Shown: positions 26,057 through 33,476 of the stretch, piece after piece
How the letters are laid out: each line of letters starts with the position of its first letter
Position numbering within the stretch: position 1 is the first letter of the stretch
Assembly: GCA_947589215.1 (NCBI GenBank)
Contig: CANQCL010000001.1
Location: 1 to 64,000 of the forward strand
Source: an uncultured Clostridia bacterium
GTDB lineage: Bacteria > Bacillota > Clostridia > Oscillospirales > Ruminococcaceae
Length of the DNA: 64,000 nt
Reading direction: 5' to 3'
Notes under the pieces: model-generated
The model's database searches: none
What the model was told of the DNA's origin: nothing
What the model saw: only the letters and a program-made list of their open reading frames with translations
Translations under genes and position numbers: made by a program

Positions 26057-26089
26057 AAGCCTTATCATTTTGATAGGGCTTTTTTATTT
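26057..26089 (+). terminator. Terminator before the toxin-like gene
   Basis: AAGCCTTATCA (26057-26067) pairs with TGATAGGGCTT (26071-26081) with one G-U pair, followed by TTTTATTTT. It lies 14 bp ahead of the start codon, so part of transcription must read through to express the gene. Confidence 0.8.
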
Positions 26090-26102
26090 TAAAGGAGTGA
26101 AA

Positions 26103-26669
26103 ATGATTGTTAAGGAAGGATATTTTTATCATATAAAAGACGACTATTTTGCTTTAGCAAATGATAAAAAACTTATGAAAAATAAAGAGAATGGTAATTC
26201 AAGACCGATGTATTTATGTCAGTGCGAAAAGGATTCAAAAATTCTATGGTTTGTGCCTATAAGTTCAAAATATAGTAAATACAAAAAAATCAAAAACAAC
26301 AAAGAAATAAAAGGCAAAAAGTGTGATGGCATAGTGCTTGGAAAACTAAGTAATGTGCCTCACGCTTTTTTAATTCAAAATGCTTTTCCTGCCACAGAAA
26401 AATACATAGATCACATTCACACAATATCAGGTGTTCCGTTAAATATAAAAAGTAAATTGCAAAAAGAAATACGAAAAAAATTTTCAAAAGTTAAATCAAA
26501 ATATTTTAAATTTCACAAAGGAATTTTTCCTGATGTTATTAAAATTAAGCGCTTACTTGAGCGTGAAATTCCTCTCAAAGAGAGGATTGAATCAGCTAAA
26601 AAACAAGCTGCATTGCTTAATAAAAATAGAAAGCATACGAAAAATAAATCATTAGAAATTTTAAAATAA
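26103..26669 (+). CDS. Possible ToxN/MazF-fold protein with shared C-terminal tail
   Basis: This 188-residue protein starts at ATG 26103 after AAAGGAG. ILWFVPISSKYSKYKKI (about 40-56) followed by CDGIVLGKLSNVPHAFLIQN (about 68-87) has the pattern of AbiQ/ToxN-type RNases: a buried strand, P-x-SS-K, then a strand ending in an N-x-x-P loop. The match is by eye and not certain. Residues about 105-145 are basic. The end, IPLKERIESAKKQAALLN, is the fourth copy of the shared tail. It sits alone behind its own promoter, leader and terminator. If it is a toxin with a secretion tail, it may act in recipient cells. Confidence 0.45.
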   Translation: MIVKEGYFYHIKDDYFALANDKKLMKNKENGNSRPMYLCQCEKDSKILWFVPISSKYSKYKKIKNNKEIKGKKCDGIVLGKLSNVPHAFLIQNAFPATEKYIDHIHTISGVPLNIKSKLQKEIRKKFSKVKSKYFKFHKGIFPDVIKIKRLLEREIPLKERIESAKKQAALLNKNRKHTKNKSLEILK

Positions 26670-26683
26670 AATATCAAAGGGGT

Positions 26684-26774
26684 TTGGGGATTTCCCCAAA
26701 AAAGTTTAAACATTTTTTCGCAATTTTTAAATTGTGAATAAAATGTTAAACTCCGCAAGTGTATATACACTTGC
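26684..26774. other. Candidate origin of transfer (oriT)
   Basis: Three inverted repeats lie in the non-coding stretch just before mobC: TTGGGGA/TCCCCAA (26685-26700); a long imperfect arm pair AGTTTAAACATTTT and AAAATGTTAAACT (26703-26752) with an inner CAATTT/AAATTG; and the perfect 20-bp palindrome GCAAGTGTATATACACTTGC (26755-26774). Dense inverted repeats next to mobC and relaxase genes are typical of oriT. The nick site cannot be fixed by eye. Confidence 0.6.
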
Positions 26775-26790
26775 AATGCTTGCTATACCA

Positions 26791-26889
26791 CTCAAACGCC
26801 GTGGGGGCTCTTTCGCTCAAACGCCGCTCGGGCTTTTTTCACTCAAGCGCCGTGAAGGCTTCCGCTCAAGCGCCGCTCGGGCTTTTTTG
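26791..26889 (+). repeat. Four-unit CTCAARCGCCG repeat array
   Basis: Units start at 26791, 26816, 26842 and 26865 (25, 26, 23 and 25 bp long), each beginning CTCAA(A/G)CGCCG. Units 1 and 3 continue GTG, and units 2 and 4 continue CTCGGGCTTTTTT, so the array is a two-fold repeat of a two-part unit. Units 2 and 4 can form mini hairpins with a T run. The array lies between the candidate oriT and mobC. Confidence 0.75.
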
Positions 26890-26930
26890 ATAAAGGTAAT
26901 TTTTAAATTTTCAACAAAGAGGTGTTAAAA

Positions 26931-27278
26931 ATGGCAAAAAGAAAAAGAAATCATCCAATCTATTTTATGGTGTCTGAAAAAGAATTTGAATTGATAAAAG
27001 AAAATATGCAGATAAGCGGAATTCAAAATTTTTCGATATTTGCCAGGAAAATGTTGATAAACGGTTATATTATTAAACCTGACTATACTGCTATTAAAGA
27101 TTTGACTAAGGAATTTGGTTATCTAAACAGAAATTTAAATCAGATTACAAGGCGTATAAACGAAACAAGAAGTATTCATTTTAAGGACATTCTTGCAATA
27201 AGGGAAATTGTCAATGAAATGAGAACGGATTTAACAAATTTTCTCCACAGAATGTTTAACAAATTCGAGGATAAGTGA
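26931..27278 (+). CDS. mobC: MobC-like relaxosome protein
   Basis: This 115-residue protein starts at ATG 26931 after AAAGAGGTG. The N-terminus is basic (MAKRKRNHPIYFMVSEKEFELI) and looks like a ribbon-helix-helix DNA-binding unit. GYLNRNLNQITRRINETRSI (about 64-83) is the signature of the bacterial mobilisation (MobC) family. It binds the oriT region and helps the relaxase melt the nick site. The gene ends 11 bp ahead of the relaxase gene and follows the candidate oriT directly. Confidence 0.85.
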   Translation: MAKRKRNHPIYFMVSEKEFELIKENMQISGIQNFSIFARKMLINGYIIKPDYTAIKDLTKEFGYLNRNLNQITRRINETRSIHFKDILAIREIVNEMRTDLTNFLHRMFNKFEDK

Positions 27279-27289
27279 GGTGAAAATCT

Positions 27290-28609
27290 TTGGCTTATAC
27301 AAAAATAAAATCCATAAAAACTACGTTAGGCAAGGCACTTAATTACATTGAGAACCCAGACAAAACAGATGAACAACTATTAGTATCAGGATATAACTGT
27401 GAACCTTATACTGCCGCAATAGAATTTGATATGACTAAGGCTGTTGCCGAACGGGTTTTAAATAAGCATAATAAAGAAAACAATATTCTTGCTTATCATA
27501 TGATCCAGAGTTTTGCGTTAAGTGACAACATTACTCCGGAAGAAGCCCATAAAATTGGCAGAGAATTTGCTGACAGTGTTCTTGAAGGAAAATACGAATA
27601 TGTGATCTCAACGCATATAGACAAAGGTCATATTCATAATCATATAATTTTTAACTCAACATCATTTTATGATTTAAAGAAATTTCATAACAAAAATGCT
27701 TGGAAAGATTTAAAAGAAATCAGCGACAAAATATGCAAAGAAAAAGGTTTGTCAGTTATTCCGTTAAGAGAATACGACAGTTCAAAATATGAACATTATT
27801 ACGGAAGATTTAAAGTAAGCAATACTAAGGATTTAAAAAGAAAAATTGACAAGGCTATTGCAATGTCAAGAACTTATGATGAGTTCAAACAAAGGCTTTT
27901 AGATATAGACGGAATAGTTATCAATGATGTAAAAAAGCATATTACTTTTAAAGCACCTACAATGGAACGAGTACGCAGAGGAAAAACTATCGGAGATAAC
28001 TACACAAAGGAAGCAATTATTAGAAGAATTGAGAGCGGTGCTGAATACGGAAAGAATATTACATTTGCTGATACAATAGAGCTTCATACACGCAGAACTG
28101 CTAAAGAGAATACACAAAAAATAACCGACGCATTATCAGTAATTCGTCGGGAGAAAATTAAGGACTATGATGATATGCAAAACCGGCTCAATGAAATAAA
28201 TAAAACTGCAGAAGATTTAAAAAGTAACATTGACGAGCTGAATACGAAAGTCACTCACTACAAGAAGATTGCAGGTTACCTTGAAACTTACAATAAGTAT
28301 TCTGACATTTATGAGGAATATACAAATCTTAAGGGAAGAAAGAAAGAACTATATCGACGAGAACATAGTCAGGAGCTTGAATCATACGAATACGCAAAAG
28401 TAATGATGGAGAATCATAATGTAAACCCTGATATTGACCTTGACAAAGTGTTAGAGCTTATCCGTGAAAAGAATGGTATTGTTATGGATCTGAATAAAGA
28501 TTATGCAAAAGTTAATGAGAGAGTTAAGAATTTGGTCGAGGCACGCAGAGTGATTAATGAGATTGCGAATGGTAGGGAGAGAAGTAGAAGAATAGTAATT
28601 ACTAAATAA
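27290..28609 (+). CDS. MobA/MobL-type relaxase (MOB-P class)
   Basis: This 439-residue protein starts at TTG 27290, as ATG is absent near GTGAGGTG. The histidine triad STHIDKGHIHNHIIFNS (about 105-121) is the metal-binding motif III of MOB-P relaxases. The N-terminal AYTKIKSIKTTLGKALNYIENP is typical of Firmicute ICE relaxases. The catalytic tyrosine is probably among the early Tyr residues. The C-terminal half (about 250-430) is helical and charged, with no primase or helicase domain. It nicks oriT and leads the strand into the recipient. It lacks the shared tail found on the four other element proteins. Confidence 0.9.
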   Translation: MAYTKIKSIKTTLGKALNYIENPDKTDEQLLVSGYNCEPYTAAIEFDMTKAVAERVLNKHNKENNILAYHMIQSFALSDNITPEEAHKIGREFADSVLEGKYEYVISTHIDKGHIHNHIIFNSTSFYDLKKFHNKNAWKDLKEISDKICKEKGLSVIPLREYDSSKYEHYYGRFKVSNTKDLKRKIDKAIAMSRTYDEFKQRLLDIDGIVINDVKKHITFKAPTMERVRRGKTIGDNYTKEAIIRRIESGAEYGKNITFADTIELHTRRTAKENTQKITDALSVIRREKIKDYDDMQNRLNEINKTAEDLKSNIDELNTKVTHYKKIAGYLETYNKYSDIYEEYTNLKGRKKELYRREHSQELESYEYAKVMMENHNVNPDIDLDKVLELIREKNGIVMDLNKDYAKVNERVKNLVEARRVINEIANGRERSRRIVITK

Positions 28610-28715
28610 ACTCTTAAATACCATATGTAAATATAACATCAAATAAAATATATTTTACCAAACGGAAACACTATAATATTATTTAAATAAAAACGCCTAA
28701 TTTACGCTCTTTTTT

Positions 28716-28737
28716 GCGGAAACTTTGCGGAAACTTT
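28716..28737. repeat. Tandem 11-bp repeat near the element's right end
   Basis: GCGGAAACTTT occurs twice in tandem (28716-28726, 28727-28737). A related GGAAAC lies near 28,663. Short phased repeats like this often bind the recombinase near attachment sites, but no integrase is in the window to support the assignment. Confidence 0.5.
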
Positions 28738-28754
28738 GATTTTAACGATTTATA

Positions 28755-28777
28755 AAAGTGCCTAAAATAGGCACTTT
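28755..28777. terminator. Hairpin after the relaxase gene
   Basis: AAAGTGCCTA pairs with TAGGCACTTT. It is a likely weak terminator for the element's plus-strand transcripts. Confidence 0.5.
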
Positions 28778-28810
28778 CAATTATAAAATTTTATAATCAT
28801 TATAAACAAC

Positions 28811-28857
28811 AAAAAAGCACTGAGAACCCCGAAAACAGGGTATTTCAGTGCTTTTTT
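28811..28857 (-). terminator. Terminator of tRNA-Ser
   Basis: On the minus strand a GCACTGA/TCAGTGC stem with inner ACCC/GGGT pairing is followed by TTTTTT, just after the tRNA 3' end. An undisturbed terminator here suggests the element boundary lies further left. Confidence 0.8.
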
Positions 28858-28859
28858 AG

Positions 28860-28949
28860 TGGCGGAGAAAGAGGGATTTGAACCCTCGCGCCAGTCTCCC
28901 GACCTACTCCCTTAGCAGGGGAGCCCCTTCACCACTTGGGTATTTCTCC
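28860..28949 (-). tRNA. tRNA-Ser(GCU)
   Basis: A 90-nt tRNA with an encoded CCA. The acceptor stem is GGAGAAA/TTTCTCC. The anticodon stem CTCCC/GGGAG carries loop CTGCTAA, giving anticodon GCU. The long variable arm (type II) and T-arm GGTTCAAATCC support serine. It decodes AGC and AGU. Confidence 0.95.
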
Positions 28950-29193
28950 AATTAAGTGAATTTTCCTTTTTTTAAAGAACATTAAAAATTATATCATAAA
29001 AGAAATGTGATGTCAATATGTTTGATAAAAATTTTTATGTCAATATTGTATGTGCTAAAATGATATGACCCAATAAAAAAGAGAAGTAACTATCCCCATA
29101 CAATAGCACTTATAAGATTACTACTATTTGGAAAGATGATAAGCTAGCAAATGGTTCTATTTGTTATTGCTCTAGATTCTAGCCCGCCGTTGC
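28950..29193. other. Non-coding spacer between tRNA genes
   Basis: AT-rich DNA with no supported ORF or strong hairpin until the tRNA-Gln terminator. The promoter of the minus-strand tRNA-Ser should lie near 28,955-29,010, but I could not find clear boxes. Confidence 0.4.
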
Positions 29194-29231
29194 ATAAAAA
29201 TAACCGCCTTCAACGAATTTGCCAAAGGCGG
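29194..29231 (-). terminator. Terminator after tRNA-Gln genes
   Basis: On the minus strand CCGCCTT and AAGGCGG form a stem followed by TTATTTTTAT, downstream of tRNA-Gln(CUG). Confidence 0.75.
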
Positions 29232-29256
29232 CAATGCGTGCAGGGGTCACCTCTGC

Positions 29257-29332
29257 TGGCTGGGGTAGAAGGATTCGAACCTTCGGAATGACGGAGTCAG
29301 AGTCCGTTGCCTTACCACTTGGCGATACCCCA
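29257..29332 (-). tRNA. tRNA-Gln(CUG)
   Basis: A 76-nt tRNA with an encoded CCA. The acceptor stem is TGGGGTA/TACCCCA. The anticodon loop CTCTGAC between ACGGA and TCCGT gives anticodon CUG, reading CAG. The T-arm is GGTTCGAATCC. Confidence 0.95.
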
Positions 29333-29377
29333 ATATACTTATTAAAGAGACTACTTAAATGTAAACCTATTAAAACT

Positions 29378-29453
29378 TGGTTGGGATAGGTGGATTCGAA
29401 CCACCGGAATGACGGAGTCAAAGTCCGTTGCCTTACCGCTTGGCTATATCCCA
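29378..29453 (-). tRNA. tRNA-Gln(UUG)
   Basis: A 76-nt tRNA with an encoded CCA. The acceptor stem is TGGGATA/TATCCCA. The anticodon loop CTTTGAC gives anticodon UUG, reading CAA and CAG. Its anticodon arm is almost identical to the neighbouring tRNA-Gln(CUG), which points to an old duplication. Confidence 0.95.
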
Positions 29454-29601
29454 TAATGCAATAGTGTAATATATTATCAGTTCAACCATTGAATTATATC
29501 ATATAGTAAATTTTCTGTCAATAGTTTTTACAAAATTTTAAAATATATTTGTGTAATGGTTCGTTATCATTTTCGCCAATATTTTATATATTATACCCCC
29601 T

Positions 29602-29640
29602 AAAATAATTCCCCTGCTGTAACCGTCAGCAGAGGAATTA
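29602..29640 (-). terminator. Terminator after the ComEA-like gene
   Basis: On the minus strand CCTCTGCTG pairs with CAGCAGGGG (G-U pairs allowed), followed by AATTATTTTA, 12 bp after the stop codon. Confidence 0.65.
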
Positions 29641-29651
29641 TAGAGATAATT

Positions 29652-30473
29652 CTAAATCGTAATGTAATCCTTTATTCGATTGTATTCACTTTCTGTGATT
29701 GTAGCTGCTAAAAGTAATTGAAGTTTATTAATATATTTTCCGCCTACCTTTTCTCGTAAACCAATTATTTCCGTTGCTTCCTCTTCGTCAATTATTAAAC
29801 TTTCCATTAACTCTTCTTTATTCGCTGTGTTTATATTTACTATTTTCATTTCCTTTTCTGTCGTCGCTTGTGTCGTTTTGGTTGTCTTTGCGGTCTTGTA
29901 TTTAATCGTTTTCGACTTTGTCGTTTTCGCTGCGGCTTCGTTTTTACTTGTCCCTTTAGATTCTGTCATCTCTTTGAACTTATCTTTTGAAACGTAAAGA
30001 TATTTTCTCAGCTTTTTGTAAGTTGCATCGCCTATTCCATCTACTTCTTTTAACTGCAGTAAATTCGAGTAATAACCAAGCTTCTTTCTATATGACAGAA
30101 TCCTACTCGCAGTAACCTCCCCTACTCCGTCAATTTCCATAAGCTCGTCCTTAGTCGTCTTGTTGATATCTAATGGAAATTTTACCTGCGTTGTGGTTGT
30201 GGTTGTCTTATTAGAACCTGCCGTCGTCGTTTTTCTTATTGTACGTCTAGCTCCGGTTGTCTTTTGAGTTTCTCTTGTGCCTGAACTGTCCTTATTTCTT
30301 GTCTGTGATGTTTCTGTACTGTCGCTTGTTGATGAATCTTCTGTTACGCTGGTTATAAGCTTAATTGAAGATGATTCATCATTACTGTTAATAGTCAAAA
30401 GAACGATTGCGCAAGACGATATAACTAAAATTAAAAAAGCTATTAGTACATATTTGAAATTAATATCTATCAC
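29652..30473 (-). CDS. ComEA-like membrane protein with two helix-hairpin-helix domains
   Basis: This 273-residue protein starts at GTG 30473. Residues about 8-28 are a membrane anchor. Residues 35-105 are a Ser/Thr-rich linker with runs of Thr. Two ComEA-type helix-hairpin-helix units follow: about 105-160 (TKDELMEIDGVGEVTASRIL, then VDGIGDATYKKLRKYL) and about 210-273 (INTANKEELMESLIIDEEEA). The second is degenerate, as its GVG hairpins are lost. ComEA binds incoming double-stranded DNA outside the membrane during natural transformation. No other competence gene is nearby, so a different DNA-binding role at the surface is possible. The start lacks a strong ribosome site. Confidence 0.7.
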   Translation of the reverse strand: MIDINFKYVLIAFLILVISSCAIVLLTINSNDESSSIKLITSVTEDSSTSDSTETSQTRNKDSSGTRETQKTTGARRTIRKTTTAGSNKTTTTTTQVKFPLDINKTTKDELMEIDGVGEVTASRILSYRKKLGYYSNLLQLKEVDGIGDATYKKLRKYLYVSKDKFKEMTESKGTSKNEAAAKTTKSKTIKYKTAKTTKTTQATTEKEMKIVNINTANKEELMESLIIDEEEATEIIGLREKVGGKYINKLQLLLAATITESEYNRIKDYITI

Positions 30474-30639
30474 CTAATTTCAATTTTCACAGTAACAATT
30501 GTTCGCTTTTCTTCTTTATCATTAGTATACAAGACTATTTTTATTAAGTCAAATAAATTACTATATATAGTAGTTTTAAGTATTATGCTGTAATTTTAAT
30601 GGATATTTTGTATTTTTTACTTACAAATTTATTTTATTT

Positions 30640-30672
30640 TACATAAAACAACAGGCACATTTCTGTGCCTGT
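30640..30672 (-). terminator. Terminator after the first LRR gene
   Basis: ACAGGCACA pairs with TGTGCCTGT, followed on the minus strand by TGTTTTATG. Confidence 0.75.
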
Positions 30673-30679
30673 TTAAATG

Positions 30680-31645
30680 CTAACCATTAATATTTTGATA
30701 AACAATCTTTTTGCCTATCAGTATTTTTGCATTTTTAACACCACTGCCGTTTAACTTTTTCTTGAGTGATTTTGCTACCTTTTTGTTTTTTACAAAAAAC
30801 TTGATACCGTTTTTTGTTTTATTAAATGCCTTTTTGCCAATGTAAGGAGCCTTTTTTGCATTTTTGAAAGTTACCTTTGATAAACTTTTGCAATTGTAAA
30901 ATGCCTTTTTCTCTATTCCCTCAATTTCCAAGTTTATTTTTTCTAGCTTTACACAATTTGCAAAAGCCTCTTTAGAAATGTCTGAAGTAATAGTAAGTAT
31001 GTCCGGATCTTTAGTAAATTCTGATGTTCCTTTAAAATTTAAACTTTTAAGTTCTTTACAGTTTTTAAAAGCGCCTTGATCAATATAAACATTATTAGGT
31101 AACTTCACTTTCTTTAAGTTTTTACAATTATGGAATGCTTCCAATCCTATATGTGTAATTGAGGTCGGCAATATAACCTCTTGTAGTTTTTTATGATTTT
31201 CAAAGGTTTCCACATCTACTACTTTTATTCCATTTGAATATGTTACCTTTTTGATATTTTTGCTTGTCTCAAATGTAGGTCTAATTACGCTATAGATTTT
31301 TTTACCATCTATACTGCTGGGTATAACTACGCTTGTTGCATTTTTATTTTTATATTCTGTAATTTCATATACCATTTCATAAGCTAATAATTCAGGGTCG
31401 CCCTCTTCATCTACTTCTGTAGAACTGTAAATCTCTTTAATTGTTGTATCGTATACCCAATCCTCTGTAGCATAAGTTTTCAAAGAATAGTTATGAAGCC
31501 AATCATAAAAAATGGATTCAAGCTGCTCATTTGACATTTTTTCCATTGCCGAAACAGCAGAACTGCTCAACATTGATATAATAGTTATCAATGAAATTAA
31601 AATTGTTATTATTTTTTTCACTGCATTATCCTCCTTAATTTTCAT
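30680..31645 (-). CDS. Secreted BspA-like LRR_5 protein
   Basis: This 321-residue protein has a basic start and signal segment (about 10-33). Residues about 105-270 are LRR_5 repeats (VETFENHKKLQEVILPTSI, then IGLEAFHNCKNLKKVKLPN). A short basic C-terminal cap follows (FFVKNKKVAKSLKKKLNGSG), also present in the next gene upstream. There is no anchor motif, so it may be released or held by charge. It lies 49 bp after the larger LRR gene on the same strand. Binding of host or food surface ligands is the usual suggestion for the family. Confidence 0.8.
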   Translation of the reverse strand: MKIKEDNAVKKIITILISLITIISMLSSSAVSAMEKMSNEQLESIFYDWLHNYSLKTYATEDWVYDTTIKEIYSSTEVDEEGDPELLAYEMVYEITEYKNKNATSVVIPSSIDGKKIYSVIRPTFETSKNIKKVTYSNGIKVVDVETFENHKKLQEVILPTSITHIGLEAFHNCKNLKKVKLPNNVYIDQGAFKNCKELKSLNFKGTSEFTKDPDILTITSDISKEAFANCVKLEKINLEIEGIEKKAFYNCKSLSKVTFKNAKKAPYIGKKAFNKTKNGIKFFVKNKKVAKSLKKKLNGSGVKNAKILIGKKIVYQNING

Positions 31646-31694
31646 TTAGCGAGCATTTAACACACCTACTTTAATATCTTTATTTTGCACCTAT

Positions 31695-33167
31695 TTAATA
31701 GACAGTTTTCTTGCCAACCTTTATTTTGGCATTTTTTAAATTCCTCTTAAATTTCTTCTTACTAAGCTGCTTATTCAATTGTTTAGCGACTTTCTTATTC
31801 TTGACAACAAACTTCAAGCCGTTTTTAGTATTTTTAAAACCGCCGTTTAATACCTTAGGTGCCTTTTTCTTATTGTTAAAAACTATTTTAGAAAGTTTTT
31901 TGCAGTTATTAAAAGCACCTCCAACAATTATATTTGCTTCGTTTACGGTAACACTTTTAAGATTTGTGCATTTAGCAAAGGCTTGATTTAATATTTCAAC
32001 CTTCTTTGAAGTAATTTTCACACTCTTTAGACTTTTACATTTTCTAAATACAGCCCAACTAATATTTTTAACTTTTTGGGGAATAGTTACACTTTTCAGT
32101 TTTTTGCAATTCTCAAAAGCTTTATCTCCAATTGAAACAACTTTACTGCCGAACTTTACAGATTTAATATTTGAATTGGCAAAGGCTTCTTCATCTATTT
32201 CTTTAACGTTGTCGGGAATAACTATTTTTGTGAGCTTGGTGTTTTTAAAAGCTCCGCATGCTATTGTCTTAAGATTTTTAGGAAGGGTTATTTCTGTAAT
32301 TTGACAATTAGCAAAAGCATACATTCCTATTTCCTCAAGACCGTTTGGCAAAATAATTTTCGTTACAGAAGGCAAAGACACACACAAATACTTTAACGAT
32401 TCAGGTAACTTTACATTTTTAAAATTTTGAAAACCAAATCCGCCTAAATCCATAAGGCGTTCTACTCCATCAGGAATGGTAACGTCACTGCTGTGATTAA
32501 ACGACATAAAAACATTTTTCCCATATTTAGATAAAAGCATATCGTTTTTATAACTGTAGTATGGATTATATGTATCAACAGTTAGCTTTAGTTTCGGACA
32601 ATTCGTAAAGTATATATGTTCTTCGTAAAGCAAGAAGTCATAATGAACTTCCGGTAAATCTTTACCAAAATCGCTGTAATAAGTTTTAACTACTTTTCTA
32701 TTATCGTTAAAAACATCATCATAGGCTCTTCCTATAGCTGCATTTTTCGGTATATTTATTTTTCTCAAATTCGGAAAATTTGCTAACTCTGTAATATTAT
32801 AAATTGTATCAGGTAATACCACTTCTTCTACATCAGGATATATATTCGGTTTTGTTGACTCTGCTTCTGATTTTCCGTATAAATCTACATCGGTTACCAT
32901 ATATTCTAATCCATTATAACTGACCTTTTCTGGTATTTCAACCTTTTGAATATTAGGTATTTCAACAACTGTAGCAGAATAGGATATTTTCACGTTGTTT
33001 CCATAATACACATTTTCTCTTAGTATATAACTCATATTACCTATTTTTGCTTTAGTTGCATCAGTATAAATAGTTACCCCGTTGAAGTATGAAAAAACAT
33101 TGCACGAAAGTGCACTTGCTGCGATTACTGCTGTAAAAAGTAAACTTAATAATTTTTTTAAATTCAT
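31695..33167 (-). CDS. Secreted BspA-like LRR_5 protein, larger paralogue
   Basis: This 490-residue protein has a signal peptide (1-25). LRR_5 repeats fill about 75-430; the clearest are about 260-430 (LPNGLEEIGMYAFANCQITE, then VVSIGDKAFENCKKLKSVTI). It ends with the same GLKFVVKNKKVAKQLNKQL basic cap as the downstream paralogue, so the two genes probably arose by duplication. No enzyme domain or sorting motif is visible. The translation site is poor by eye (GGCGGTGGATTTGA). Confidence 0.8.
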   Translation of the reverse strand: MNLKKLLSLLFTAVIAASALSCNVFSYFNGVTIYTDATKAKIGNMSYILRENVYYGNNVKISYSATVVEIPNIQKVEIPEKVSYNGLEYMVTDVDLYGKSEAESTKPNIYPDVEEVVLPDTIYNITELANFPNLRKINIPKNAAIGRAYDDVFNDNRKVVKTYYSDFGKDLPEVHYDFLLYEEHIYFTNCPKLKLTVDTYNPYYSYKNDMLLSKYGKNVFMSFNHSSDVTIPDGVERLMDLGGFGFQNFKNVKLPESLKYLCVSLPSVTKIILPNGLEEIGMYAFANCQITEITLPKNLKTIACGAFKNTKLTKIVIPDNVKEIDEEAFANSNIKSVKFGSKVVSIGDKAFENCKKLKSVTIPQKVKNISWAVFRKCKSLKSVKITSKKVEILNQAFAKCTNLKSVTVNEANIIVGGAFNNCKKLSKIVFNNKKKAPKVLNGGFKNTKNGLKFVVKNKKVAKQLNKQLSKKKFKRNLKNAKIKVGKKTVY

Positions 33168-33334
33168 TCAAATCCACCGCCCAAAGAAATCTACATCTTT
33201 ATAAAAATCATAACATAAGCAGCGTAATAAGTAAAGTAAAGTTTAAATAAAATAATTAATTCTGTAGAATTAAATAAATACAAAGGTCTTTTTTTGTAGC
33301 TTATAACCAAAGTAACTCAATGACTATAAACTCA

Positions 33335-33401
33335 TTCACACAATGGAACTAAAATCATATTATATTGTTAGAGGCGGAAAGCTTAAAATTGAATTTTAAG
33401 C
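33335..33401 (+). promoter_or_regulatory. feoA promoter with downstream palindrome
   Basis: TTCACA (33335-33340), a 17-bp spacer and TATTAT (33358-33363). About 15 bp further lies a palindrome of two 10-base arms, GCTTAAAATT and AATTTTAAGC, around one G (33381-33401). It could be the operator of an iron-responsive repressor (Fur or DtxR type). It does not match the classic consensus closely. The rest of the 33,168-33,476 gap shows no ORF. Confidence 0.55.
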
Positions 33402-33476
33402 AGTGCATAATTAAATCCGCTGACGGCTGTTGTGCAAATTCCGTCCGATATAAAAACAAGAAAGAATGGTAATTTC

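Larger units (their letters stand above)
1..28700. mobile_element. Integrative and conjugative element, left end outside window
   Basis: The genes from the left edge to the relaxase form one conjugative element: replication-type proteins, surface adhesins, a VirD4/VirB4/PrgI/TrbL-type secretion apparatus, SSB, an ArdC-like antirestriction protein, MobC and relaxase, all on the plus strand and mostly tightly spaced. No integrase, excisionase or transposase is visible, so the recombination module must lie to the left if the element is intact. The right edge is not fixed. It should fall between the relaxase stop at 28,609 and the tRNA-Ser terminator at about 28,811. A tandem repeat at 28,716-28,737 lies in that gap. 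Confidence 0.9.

Noticed and set aside
25872-26102. 77-residue extension of the toxin-like protein
   Set aside because: It spans the promoter, hairpins and terminator. ATG 26103 follows AAAGGAG.
26791-26889. Short repeat array considered as CRISPR
   Set aside because: There are no spacers between units, units differ in their ends, and no cas gene is nearby.
26734-26928. 64-residue plus-strand ORF before mobC
   Set aside because: It reads through the oriT palindrome and the four-unit repeat and has odd composition. The DNA structure explains it better than a protein.
29179-29454. 91-residue minus-strand ORF
   Set aside because: It runs through both tRNA-Gln genes, which fully explain the sequence.
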